DNA of 64,000 nucleotides from Geobacteraceae bacterium (GTDB lineage Bacteria > Desulfobacterota > Desulfuromonadia > Geobacterales > Pseudopelobacteraceae), in NCBI GenBank assembly GCA_016720395.1, contig JADKKR010000005.1:365375-429374 (forward strand), written 5' to 3'. Each line of letters opens with the position of its first letter. Positions within the stretch are counted from its first letter, which is position 1. The notes below the pieces were generated by a model. That model did no database searches. It was not told the origin of the DNA and was given only the letters and a program-made list of their open reading frames with translations. A program made the position numbers and the translations under genes. Below are positions 9,689 to 20,278 of the stretch, one piece after another.

Positions 9689-10633
9689 TCACTTCCGAGG
9701 ATTGTCTGCGGCAGAACTGCCGTAGCGGTCAATAAACGACTGTACCTGGCGGGAGGTCTCACTGGTTTTGTCCATCTTCAGATAGCTGCGCCACATGGCT
9801 ATCGCCTTGTCAATCTGGTTCAGGTCAAAGGCGAGAACATAACCGCTGTTGTAGATACTCTCAAGATTGTATGGATCGATCTGGCGCGCCTTTTCGAAAT
9901 TAGCCAGGGCCCTGGAAAAATCGCCGGCTTGACGATACATCGCTCCCTGGTCATTGAGGATATTGGTGTCATCAGGTTTGATTGTCAGGGCCCGGGAATA
10001 GGCAGCAATTGATTGCAGTGGCAGATCGGCGTCAAAATACGCGTTTCCCAGTTCACGCCATGCCTCAAGGTCCCCGGGGTCCGACTCGGTTTTCTGAAGA
10101 GCCCCTGTAATCAGCTGTTGTGCTTCTTCGGTCGGCCTCCGTTCCTCGGGTATTTCCGGTGGAGGCTCAGCCTCGGGCGGTTCACTGTCATCTTCTGTGC
10201 TGACGCTGTTTTCCTCCAGTTCGGGACAGACCTTCCGGAATGCCATGTCCAGAGCCGATCCAGGAATGATCAATTCCGGAGGGCCTCCGCCCTTCGTACG
10301 TGCCAGCCTTTTACCAGACGGGCCAAGGATATCGACCAGCCCAAGCACAGCGTTCTGTTCGCTGCAATCAATCTCGTAATATTCCAGGTGGAGCCGGTAG
10401 CCCTTGTGCCCGTTCTCTGCGGCAGCCTGCCTGCGCTGCTGTTCGTCAAACGGTGTGAATCTGAGCCAGACCGCAAGCCGGCTCAGGCTGGTCAGCCTGA
10501 CGGACTCCGTGTCGATTGCCACATCATGCTGCGCGGTGCGAGCCAGGGGGACCCATTGAACGGCCTGAGCGTTCCAGGGCAGCGTCCAGCCTAGGGTTGA
10601 CAGGATCAAGGCCTGTCGCAGCGCACGATTCAT
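9689..10633 (-). CDS. Secreted TPR protein with an N-terminal all-beta domain
   Basis: About 314 residues. A Sec signal peptide (MNRALRQALILSTLGW..., likely cut after NAQA) precedes a domain of about 110 residues. That domain begins QWVPLARTAQHDVAIDTESV and resembles small surface-protein domains found at the start of many Geobacter TPR proteins. An acidic, Pro-rich linker (DDSEPPEAEPPPEIPEE) follows, then three to four TPRs. The TPR block matches that of the SecF-linked TPR protein at 3577-4149 residue for residue in many positions, so the two are paralogues. An in-frame ATG at 10657 is an alternative start. Likely periplasmic. Function unknown. Confidence 0.75.
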   Translation of the reverse strand: MNRALRQALILSTLGWTLPWNAQAVQWVPLARTAQHDVAIDTESVRLTSLSRLAVWLRFTPFDEQQRRQAAAENGHKGYRLHLEYYEIDCSEQNAVLGLVDILGPSGKRLARTKGGGPPELIIPGSALDMAFRKVCPELEENSVSTEDDSEPPEAEPPPEIPEERRPTEEAQQLITGALQKTESDPGDLEAWRELGNAYFDADLPLQSIAAYSRALTIKPDDTNILNDQGAMYRQAGDFSRALANFEKARQIDPYNLESIYNSGYVLAFDLNQIDKAIAMWRSYLKMDKTSETSRQVQSFIDRYGSSAADNPRK

Positions 10634-10657
10634 TATGCCTGATGATGTCCCGATCAT

Positions 10658-11007
10658 AGTGACTCTCGCATTCTTCTGCAGCAGTTTGTGCGACTATACC
10701 ACAACGGTATTTTTCTGCCAGTATCCTTTGTTTCATTCTGTAGAGCGATGGTCGGGAGGTGCATGTGTTCCGCTGGACTCCGGCAGGGGCCCTGCAGATG
10801 TTGGCTGCGGCAAGGCTGCTCAATTTAAATGCCTGATAATAAGGCTGTATTTATAAAGATAATCTGTATGATCGGTTAAAATGATAGATGGTCCTCTGGC
10901 CTGTTTGTGTAACGGTATGGCATCTGAAGCAGGCTGAGCTGAAGGCCTGATTGCCTCGACTTCTGACTCCCGGTGCCGGAGCGATCTTGCCGGTGCCCGT
11001 ACTATTT
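10658..11007. other. Intergenic stretch without a supported gene
   Basis: About 350 bases between two minus-strand genes. Short open frames exist on both strands but lack ribosome-binding sites, domain features and sensible composition. I see no convincing terminator or RNA gene here. The part next to 10657 probably holds the promoter of the TPR gene. Confidence 0.5.
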
Positions 11008-13125
<2,118 letters not shown>

Positions 13126-13264
13126 GGTATATCCTCCGGTACGGGCGGGCTGGCGATCGGTTCAGTATCTTTCAAAGTCAGCCTCGCGTTATATTTATTA
13201 CAGAAAGTCGTCTCTGAATCCAGAAAATCATGAATGAGGCAATAAACAATCCTGTACATGACTC

Positions 13265-13292
13265 TGGACAAGTCGTTATTTCCCTGTATGAT
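13265..13292 (+). promoter_or_regulatory. Probable sigma-70 type promoter for the DUF4410 gene
   Basis: TGGACA at 13265-13270 and TATGAT at 13287-13292 are separated by 16 nt. Each differs from the consensus hexamer at one base. The predicted start would lie about 25 nt before ATG 13324. The region between the divergent genes leaves room for this promoter. Confidence 0.6.
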
Positions 13293-13323
13293 TGCGTTAA
13301 AATCCATCAAAACGGAGGAACAT

Positions 13324-13917
13324 ATGAAAAAGACACTGCTCGCCATCCTGATGGTCATCAGCTGTTCAGCCTTTGCAACTGCGGGTGACAAGCCCTTGCC
13401 ACCGCCCGAAGCCTTGAGTGAAGAGACAGTCTTTCTGACGGAAAAGATCTCGGCAAATTATGATACGCTTGTGATTATGGACTTTTCCGCTGAAGGAGCC
13501 GAATACTCAAACGTGGATGATGAAGAGAAAACAGTTATTACGAATATGATGCCCATGCTCATGAATAATATTGCCGATTCGTTGACCGCTGAACTGAAGA
13601 CAAAAAATATTTTCAAGAAGATCGTCCGCAATAAGGATTCCGAAGGAAGAACAATCATACTTGAAGGCAGGTTCAGCGAGTTCAATGCCGGCAGCAGGGC
13701 GCTCAAGTTCTTCGTCGGTTTCGGCGCCGGCAAGGCCTATCTGAAATTCAAGGGTCGTTTCATCGACGGTGCTACCGGCAAAGAACTGGCCTTGTTCGAA
13801 GACCGTGAAACAGGTTACCGCGGTTCAGTAGGGCTTGAGAGCTACAAGGACCTGTTCCCGCATCAGGCCAAAGGAATCGGTGAAAATCTGGCCAGGTTCC
13901 TGATTACGCTGTACTGA
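13324..13917 (+). CDS. DUF4410 family exported protein
   Basis: A 197-residue protein with a Sec signal peptide (MKKTLLAILMVISCSAFATAG). It contains the DUF4410 core, readable as ILEGRFSEFNAGSRALKFFVGFGAGKAYLKF... followed by a GRFIDGATGKEL-like strand pair. Proteins of this family are often lipoproteins, but there is no lipobox Cys here, so it is probably periplasmic. The open frame extends upstream to 13258. ATG 13324 is preferred because CGGAGGA lies 6 nt upstream and the signal peptide starts there. A terminator follows at once, so this is a single-gene unit. Function unknown. Confidence 0.85.
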   Translation: MKKTLLAILMVISCSAFATAGDKPLPPPEALSEETVFLTEKISANYDTLVIMDFSAEGAEYSNVDDEEKTVITNMMPMLMNNIADSLTAELKTKNIFKKIVRNKDSEGRTIILEGRFSEFNAGSRALKFFVGFGAGKAYLKFKGRFIDGATGKELALFEDRETGYRGSVGLESYKDLFPHQAKGIGENLARFLITLY

Positions 13918-13937
13918 AACATCTCCATATGACCGAA

Positions 13938-13980
13938 CATACGCCCATTGGCTTGAAGCCAGTGGGCGTATTCCATTTTT
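13938..13980 (+). terminator. Terminator after the DUF4410 gene
   Basis: ATACGCCCA pairs with TGGGCGTAT, with an inner TGGCTT/AAGCCA stem, followed by TTCCATTTTT. It lies between the DUF4410 stop and the convergent pentapeptide gene and could serve both directions. Confidence 0.85.
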
Positions 13981-13997
13981 CCTCAAACAGGAAATTG

Positions 13998-14996
13998 TCA
14001 CTTCCCGCACACCCCAGTCGATCCTTCTGAGCATTTCCGGCCATCGATCCAGGTAGCCCCATTCAGTCTGGCACCGTCCAGCCTGGTCGATCCTGTTATC
14101 GTTGCCCCGGTCAGGATTGCCCCGGTCAGGTCGGCACCGGTCAGCAACGCGCCGCTCAGGTTTGCGCCGCTTAGATCCGCCAGGTTCAGTCGCGCTCCGC
14201 TCAGGTTGGCGTTGTTCAGCTGGGCGGCTGCCAGGCTGGCCCCGCTGAGTTCTGAACCGCTCAGGTCGCTCCTGCTCAGGTTGGCCTTGTTCAGGTTGGC
14301 CCCGGCAAGCTTCAGACCGCTCGTATTCAGTGCCCTGGTCAGGTTTGTCGAAGAGAGGTTTGATCCGGACAGGTCGGCGCCGCTGAAGTCACATTCGGTC
14401 AGCACGGCTCCGGACAGGTCGCCTTTCTTCAGGTTTGTGCCGGTAAAGCGCACTTCACTCAGGTCGGCCCTGCTCAGATCAGCGCCGCCCAGGTTCATCC
14501 TGCTCAGGTCAGCCCTGACAAGCTTCGCGCCGCGCATGATTACCCCGGACAGTTGAACACCATCCAGCTTTGCTCCGCGCAGATCGGCATCACTCAGGTC
14601 GGCAAAATTCATCACGGCACCACTCAGGTTGGCCCCGGTAAGGTTGACTCCCCGCAGAACGGCCATGATCAGCCTGGCCCCGGTCAGGTTTGCCATCTCG
14701 AGATTGGCGCCGCTCAGGTTTGCTCCGCTCAGATCGGCACCGCTCAGGTTGGCCCCACTGAGGTCGGCGCGACTCAGGTTGGCTGCTTCCAGGTTCGAAG
14801 CCTTCAGGACCGCACTGGCCAGGCTGAGTCCACGCAGGTCGGCTTCACTCAGGTCACACTGTGTGCAGTTCTTGACGGTCTTAATCTGGGAAAGGTGTGA
14901 TGTGTTGTAGGCCGGCGCAGGTGATACAGCCGACAGGTGCAGCAACGCTGCGAAAGTCGGGATAATGGAGATACGTTTCAAACAGGACGTCGGCAT
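13998..14996 (-). CDS. Secreted pentapeptide-repeat protein
   Basis: About 332 residues. A signal peptide (MPTSCLKRISIIPTFAALLH..., cut near SPAPA) precedes a short Cys pair (NCTQC) and then roughly 50 consecutive A(D/N)LXX pentapeptides almost to the C-terminus. This predicts a right-handed quadrilateral beta-helix. I chose ATG 14996 because GGGAGA lies 5 nt upstream. The open frame reaches back to 15035 inside the helicase gene. The ATG is 1 nt after the helicase stop codon, so translation is probably coupled. Cytoplasmic pentapeptide proteins such as Qnr and MfpA mimic DNA at gyrase, but the signal peptide argues against that role here. Function unknown. Confidence 0.88.
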   Translation of the reverse strand: MPTSCLKRISIIPTFAALLHLSAVSPAPAYNTSHLSQIKTVKNCTQCDLSEADLRGLSLASAVLKASNLEAANLSRADLSGANLSGADLSGANLSGANLEMANLTGARLIMAVLRGVNLTGANLSGAVMNFADLSDADLRGAKLDGVQLSGVIMRGAKLVRADLSRMNLGGADLSRADLSEVRFTGTNLKKGDLSGAVLTECDFSGADLSGSNLSSTNLTRALNTSGLKLAGANLNKANLSRSDLSGSELSGASLAAAQLNNANLSGARLNLADLSGANLSGALLTGADLTGAILTGATITGSTRLDGARLNGATWIDGRKCSEGSTGVCGK

Positions 14997-14997
14997 A

Positions 14998-17004
14998 TTA
15001 ATCTCCCAGCATTCTGGCAAAAAAATCATCTGCAAGATTAGCTGATTTTTCCTCTCTCGTTACAGCACCACATGAAGTGTCGTTGAGCAGGTGCATCGGA
15101 ATCTCGGCCAGGAAGCGGCTCGGCTTGCGCTCCTCCACGGCGCCGTATTTGCGGCGGGTCAGGCAGCGCGAAATGGTCAGGTGCTTGCGGGCCCGGGTGA
15201 TCCCCACGTAGCAGAGCCGACGCTCCTCGGCTACGCCCGGGTCTTCTTCGATGGAGCGCTTATGGGGCAGCAGCTCCTCCTCCAAACCCACCAGGTAGAC
15301 ATGGTCGAACTCCAAACCCTTGCTGGAGTGCAGCGACATCAGCGTGACCGAGTTCCTGCCGTGCTCCTTGTCGTCGTCCGACTCCTGTTCGTCCATCAGT
15401 GAGATGCGCTCAAGGAACTCCGACAGCCCGGCCTTCGGGTTATGTTCCTCGAAGATCGCCAGAGAGTTGACGATCTGCTCGATGTTCTCGATGCGCTTCC
15501 TGGCCTGGCTGACGTCGTTCAGGGTGCGATAGATTTCGTCCTCGATGCGCAGGCGGTTGAACAGGGCATTGGTCTGGGCTCCCAGCCGCGAGCGGCTGTC
15601 GAACCCGTCGATGACACCTTTCATCATTGTATAGAAGGCGGTCACCGTCTTGCGCGACGATTCTGTCATGCCGGTGATTTCTCCTGCACGCCGTAGCGCC
15701 TCAAAGAGCGGTACATCCTGCTCCATAGACCACTGGTTGAGACGTACCAGCGTCGTATCGCCGATGCCCCGGCGGGGGAAGTTGATGATCCTGAGCAGCG
15801 AGGCTTCGTCGCCCGGGTTGTCGATCACCCGCAGGTAGGCGATGGCGTCCTTGACCTCCTTGCGTTCGTAGAACTGCTGCCCGCCAATGACCACATAGGG
15901 GATGCGCTCCATGCGCAGCTTTTCCTCAAAGGCCCGGCTTTGGGCGTTCGATCGGTAGAGGATGGCAAAATCCGACCAGGAAAGCTTGTCGCGGAACTGT
16001 TCCATCATCATCCCTTCGACGATTTTAGAGGCCTCTTCCTCTTCACTGTCGGCCACGATCAGGTCGATCTCCCGCCCCTGGCCGCTGGCTGTCCAGAGCG
16101 ATTTGTCGGTGCGCAGCGTGTTGTTGCGGATGACACTGTTGGCGGCATCCAGAATCGAACTGGTGGAGCGGTAGTTCTGTTCCAGCTTGATGACCTTGCA
16201 GTCGCGGTAGTCGTGTTCGAAGTTGAGGATGTTCTGCACCTCTGCACCGCGCCAGCCATAGATGGACTGGTCGTCGTCGCCCACCACGCAGATGTTGCCG
16301 TATTTTTGCGCCAGAAGAGAGATCATCAGGTACTGGGAGGCGTTGGTATCCTGGTATTCATCGACCATGATATAGCGGAAGCGCTCCTGCCAGAAGCTCA
16401 GAATATCCGGCCAGGACTGCAGCAGGCCGACCGCAAGCATGATGATGTCGTCGAAGTCGATGGCGTTGAAGCCCTTGAGCAGCTCCTGGTAGCGGGGATA
16501 GACCACGGCCACGGCATAGTCGAGCGGATCACTGGGAGTCGGGGTGAATTCCTTGGGCCCGATCAGGCGGTTCTTCAGCCCGGAGATTTTCCAGAGGATG
16601 CGGTCCGGGTCTGTGACCTTGGGATCGATGTCCCGTTCCCGCATGGCCTGGCGCAGTACGCCGGCCTGATCGGACGAGGAATAGATGGAGAAGTTGGGTT
16701 TGAAACCCAGGGTGCGGATATCGCGGCGCAGGATGCGCACCCCCAGGGAGTGGAAGGTGGAGACCACGATGCCGTCAGCCAGTGACCCGGCCATGCCGGT
16801 CACCCGTTCGCGCATCTCTTTGGCTGCCTTGTTGGTAAAGGTCACCGCCAGGATATTCTCGGCCGGGACGCGCTTATCCTTCAGCAGATGGACGATGCGG
16901 GTGGTAACGACCTGGGTCTTGCCGGAACCGGCCCCGGCCAGTATCAGCAGGGCGCCTTCGGTATGGTTGACCGCCTGTCGCTGCGGTGGATTGAGTCGTT
17001 TCAT
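14998..17004 (-). CDS. rep: Rep-type ATP-dependent DNA helicase (UvrD/Rep superfamily 1)
   Basis: A 668-residue SF1A helicase. Motif I is ILAGAGSGKT, Ia is VTFTNKAAKEM, II is MVDEYQDTN, III is VGDDDQSIYGWRGA, IV is QNYRS, V is LMSLHSSKGLEFDHVYLVG and VI is LCYVGITRARK. Both length and spacing fit Rep better than the longer UvrD/PcrA, and motif stretches such as KVIKLEQNYRS match Rep closely. The protein unwinds DNA 3' to 5' and in enterobacteria helps replication forks pass obstacles. The pentapeptide gene follows after 1 nt. A divergent gene begins about 170 nt upstream. Confidence 0.92.
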   Translation of the reverse strand: MKRLNPPQRQAVNHTEGALLILAGAGSGKTQVVTTRIVHLLKDKRVPAENILAVTFTNKAAKEMRERVTGMAGSLADGIVVSTFHSLGVRILRRDIRTLGFKPNFSIYSSSDQAGVLRQAMRERDIDPKVTDPDRILWKISGLKNRLIGPKEFTPTPSDPLDYAVAVVYPRYQELLKGFNAIDFDDIIMLAVGLLQSWPDILSFWQERFRYIMVDEYQDTNASQYLMISLLAQKYGNICVVGDDDQSIYGWRGAEVQNILNFEHDYRDCKVIKLEQNYRSTSSILDAANSVIRNNTLRTDKSLWTASGQGREIDLIVADSEEEEASKIVEGMMMEQFRDKLSWSDFAILYRSNAQSRAFEEKLRMERIPYVVIGGQQFYERKEVKDAIAYLRVIDNPGDEASLLRIINFPRRGIGDTTLVRLNQWSMEQDVPLFEALRRAGEITGMTESSRKTVTAFYTMMKGVIDGFDSRSRLGAQTNALFNRLRIEDEIYRTLNDVSQARKRIENIEQIVNSLAIFEEHNPKAGLSEFLERISLMDEQESDDDKEHGRNSVTLMSLHSSKGLEFDHVYLVGLEEELLPHKRSIEEDPGVAEERRLCYVGITRARKHLTISRCLTRRKYGAVEERKPSRFLAEIPMHLLNDTSCGAVTREEKSANLADDFFARMLGD

Positions 17005-17171
17005 ACCTTATTGTGTAGCACATGAACTGCGTGAGTTGCAAACAGGGATGAGCGCTGGATGCATATATGGCATATTCCGGAGCATGAAGATTTCATGGAA
17101 ACATGAGTGCTATTCTGGTACATGTCTACTGAGAAGGCACGATCAGCTGCGCCATTCAGGAGACCACACCC

Positions 17172-17888
17172 GTGGAGTTGTCAGCCAAGCAGCAACAGTT
17201 TAATGCCGCCATGGAGCTGTATACCGGAAAGGTACGTTATCGAGTACTGGGCCTGTTGGTGTCCGGCCTGAATGTATTCCTGCAGTTTTATCTGCTGTAC
17301 AAGGTCTGGCCGCAATCTATCGGCGTTGTCCGCCAGATAATTGCCCTGGTTGCGGCCTATATTCTCACCGATTTCATCAACGGTCTGGTCCACATGTACA
17401 TGGATAACAACGACCGCTACGAGTCGCTTGACGGTCCCTTGATCGCCAATTTTCACCTGCATCACAGAACACCGCAGTACCGGAAGCGCAACCTGCTGGT
17501 GGTCTACTTCATGGAGTCCGGTTCCAAGGTCTGGCTGGTTCCGTATCTGCTGCTGGTCCAGCTGATGCTGAGCATGACGGTCATCGATCCGACGGTTCTC
17601 TACACCCTGGTCTATATCGGTATCCTTTCCTGTGTGGCCGAGGTGTCCCATTACCTGTGCCACGCATCCACATCCGCCACGGCAGGTTTTCTGGGGGACT
17701 GCGGCCTGCTGCTGTCCAAGCGCCACCATGCCAGGCACCATCTGCAGGATAACAACGGTTACGCTTTTTTGAACGGCTGCAGCGACCCGCTCCTGAATCT
17801 GATCGCGGCGAAGATCTGCAAGGGCTATAAACAGCGCAGCGATCTGCATTATGCCGCTTATGCCGTCGAGACCGCTGAATCCCGCTGA
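17172..17888 (+). CDS. CarF/Kua/TMEM189-like lipid desaturase domain protein
   Basis: A 238-residue integral membrane protein with about four spans and a set of histidine motifs. These are GLVHMYMDN (H74, D78), FHLHHRTP (H95, H97, H98), VSHYLCH (H160, H164) and KRHHARHH (H185, H186, H189, H190). The arrangement HxxxD, HxHH and a late HHxxHH followed by a G-Y-x-x-x-N-G block matches the family that includes Myxococcus CarF and human plasmanylethanolamine desaturase. That reaction introduces the vinyl-ether bond of plasmalogens and uses O2. Start GTG 17172 follows AGGAGA. The gene stands alone, divergent from rep. The assignment rests on motif pattern; the substrate is inferred. Confidence 0.75.
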   Translation: MELSAKQQQFNAAMELYTGKVRYRVLGLLVSGLNVFLQFYLLYKVWPQSIGVVRQIIALVAAYILTDFINGLVHMYMDNNDRYESLDGPLIANFHLHHRTPQYRKRNLLVVYFMESGSKVWLVPYLLLVQLMLSMTVIDPTVLYTLVYIGILSCVAEVSHYLCHASTSATAGFLGDCGLLLSKRHHARHHLQDNNGYAFLNGCSDPLLNLIAAKICKGYKQRSDLHYAAYAVETAESR

Positions 17889-18015
17889 TGTTGAGCTGGT
17901 CAGCAAAATGTTGTCTGTTAGAATGTTTCAAGCTTACTGAGCAGGCAGGTCCGGTCTATCATCTGTGAACTACCACCCTTTTCCAACTATGTTTACAAAC
18001 AGGGAAGGTGTGCCC

Positions 18016-20229
18016 ATGAAGTACCTGAATGTGCCATTTTTGCTGATTATTGCCGTCATCTCCCTGACGCCGCGCTTCTCTCCCGCCATGCCTGCCTCGC
18101 CGGCTCTTCATCTGTTGCAGCAGCATGACGGTGCCAGGTTTCCCGCCCGTCAGTGGGGCGATGAGTTCCTGTCGGGCTGGGAAACAGGTGACGGTTATAC
18201 GATTATCTTCAATGCGGATGGCTATAACTGGACCTATGCCGAGCATGATCAGGCCGGGAACCTGATCAGTTCCAGGCGGCGTGCTGACCGGGAGGCACCG
18301 CCGACAGGGGTGAAGAAAAGGATTCGACCACAACGAAAAACAACAACGGGCAGATTTCCCGCAGGCATGCAGCAAGCTGCCGCTCAGGATAACCTGTCGG
18401 CAGATATTCCGTCGAGGTCTCTTGTGGGGGCCCTGACAGCGCCGGCCGTACTTGAAACACGGAACATACCGGTCATACTGGTCAATTTCAGCGACACGAC
18501 TCCAGTCTATTCACCCGCAGATTTTACCGGACTGCTCTTCGGTAGTGGCACCTGGTCCCTCAAGGATTACTACGAAGAGGTTTCCGGAGGAAGGTTCAGC
18601 GTTTCACCCGGCAGCTCCGGAGTCAGCGGATGGGTGACCGTTTCCAATCCCCATGACTATTACGGCATCAGCAGCGGCTGGGGGCCGCCCGATATCTGGC
18701 CCGGCGACCTGGCATACGAGGCGGTGCAATTATCCGATGCAGCGATAGATTTCGCGGACTACGATCACGACGGAGATTGCTATGTGGATCTGGCGGCCAT
18801 CATCCATCAGGGGACCGCTCAGGAGGGGAGCGGGCTTGCAACTGATATCTGGTCACACAGCTGGTCGCTTTCGGTAACATACTCCTACGGGTTGAGCCAT
18901 TACGGACCCTATACGACCAGTGACCGCTGTGCATCGGACCCGTCCAGATCCGTGGTGGTGGACAAGTACATCATGATGCCGGAGAGATACGGCAGCGACA
19001 TTGCCGGAATCGGAGTTTTCGCTCATGAATACGGACATTCTCTCGGCCTGATCGACCTCTACGATAACGGCCGTACGGGCTTTATCTCCGAAGGTATCGG
19101 CAACTGGAGCCTGATGGCATCCGGTTCCTGGCTGGGGGTCAATCGTCTTGGGGATCGTCCCGCCCATCCGGACCCGTGGAGCAAGTCCACCCTGGGGTGG
19201 GTTACCCCCGTCAGGATAATGAACGACGTGAGCGGCAAGGCCATGGACGCGGTGGAATCGGGAGGAGATGTCTGCCAGTTCCTGGGCATTCAATCTGAAG
19301 GGGGGACGGGTGAATACTACCTGTTGGAGAACCGGCAGCAGACCGGTTTCGATGCGGCACTTCCCGGATCGGGGCTGCTGCTGTGGCATATCGATGAAAC
19401 CAGGTCCGGGAACAATTACGAATCGTACCCCGGCTGTACGAACTGCACCTCCCACTACAAGGTTGCCCTGATTCAGGCAGACAACCAGTACCACCTGGAA
19501 AAGAAGCTGAACCGTGGTGATGCGGGCGACCCGTTCCCCGGTTCCACGGATAACCGCTCCATTTCCTCCGTCACTACCCCGCCCGGTACGCTTTACAGCG
19601 GCCTGCCTGCAGGGTTCACTATCAGCGCCATCAGTGACTCCGCCATGGTCATGACCGCCGATATACGTTTCCCGGATCTGACCGCGCCGGTCACCACGAT
19701 CAGGACATTTCCGGCGTCTTTTTCCGGTAAGACCGCAGGCAGTTTCAGCTTCAGCGCCAATGAATCCGCCGATTTCGTTTGCCGTCTGGATACGGGCGAT
19801 TTCCTGCCCTGCACGAGCCCCTTTGCATTTTCCGGTTTAGCCGGCGGCAGCCACAGCTTCAGTGTTCGGGCTACTGATCTGGCTGGAAATGTGGAGTCAT
19901 CCCCGGCATCCTACGACTGGACGGTTGACACGACTGCGCCGCCCTGCATGATCCTGGTTGATGGCTCCTGCTTTGAAACCTTCGCCGAAGGCTACGCCGC
20001 AGTCCAGGCCGGCAGCAGAGCTGTCATAAAGATACGTGGGCTCACTTTCGGAGAGGAGATCAGTCTTGACAGGCACGTGGATATCAAGCTGGAGGGTGGT
20101 TATGCCGGAGGATTTGTTGAACGGAGCGGGTTGACTACTTTTCCCGGCAAACTGGTTGTTACGGATGGAACGTTGGTGATGGAGCACATCTACCTTCGTG
20201 ACCCGGCCCGTCTGCTGAGTCCTGATTAG
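18016..20229 (+). CDS. Secreted M6-family (immune inhibitor A-like) metalloprotease
   Basis: About 737 residues with a Sec signal peptide (MKYLNVPFLLIIAVISL...). The M6 catalytic domain holds the zinc motif HEYGHSLGLIDLYD near residue 337, and the preceding stretch carries typical M6 blocks such as LKDYYEEVSGGRFSV. A C-terminal Ig-like/cadherin-type repeat region with FSANESADFVCRLD and RATDLAGNVESSPA resembles carbohydrate- or surface-binding modules. ATG 18016 is chosen for its AGGGAAGG site and signal peptide, although the frame is open from 17965. Likely an extracellular or surface protease. No inhibitor or secretion gene lies next to it. Confidence 0.9.
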   Translation: MKYLNVPFLLIIAVISLTPRFSPAMPASPALHLLQQHDGARFPARQWGDEFLSGWETGDGYTIIFNADGYNWTYAEHDQAGNLISSRRRADREAPPTGVKKRIRPQRKTTTGRFPAGMQQAAAQDNLSADIPSRSLVGALTAPAVLETRNIPVILVNFSDTTPVYSPADFTGLLFGSGTWSLKDYYEEVSGGRFSVSPGSSGVSGWVTVSNPHDYYGISSGWGPPDIWPGDLAYEAVQLSDAAIDFADYDHDGDCYVDLAAIIHQGTAQEGSGLATDIWSHSWSLSVTYSYGLSHYGPYTTSDRCASDPSRSVVVDKYIMMPERYGSDIAGIGVFAHEYGHSLGLIDLYDNGRTGFISEGIGNWSLMASGSWLGVNRLGDRPAHPDPWSKSTLGWVTPVRIMNDVSGKAMDAVESGGDVCQFLGIQSEGGTGEYYLLENRQQTGFDAALPGSGLLLWHIDETRSGNNYESYPGCTNCTSHYKVALIQADNQYHLEKKLNRGDAGDPFPGSTDNRSISSVTTPPGTLYSGLPAGFTISAISDSAMVMTADIRFPDLTAPVTTIRTFPASFSGKTAGSFSFSANESADFVCRLDTGDFLPCTSPFAFSGLAGGSHSFSVRATDLAGNVESSPASYDWTVDTTAPPCMILVDGSCFETFAEGYAAVQAGSRAVIKIRGLTFGEEISLDRHVDIKLEGGYAGGFVERSGLTTFPGKLVVTDGTLVMEHIYLRDPARLLSPD

Positions 20230-20278
20230 TCGGGCAGGAAATCGGTTGGTTTCCATTATTTCGGGCAAGGAGTGTACC

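Noticed and set aside
10635..10856. Small plus-strand gene of 73 codons
   Set aside because: No ribosome-binding site, no recognisable features, and it overlaps the start region of the minus-strand TPR gene.
14206..14910. Plus-strand low-complexity open frames and an apparent array of short DNA repeats
   Set aside because: The periodicity comes from the pentapeptide repeats encoded on the minus strand. Repeat spacing is 15 nt with no spacers, so it is not a CRISPR array.
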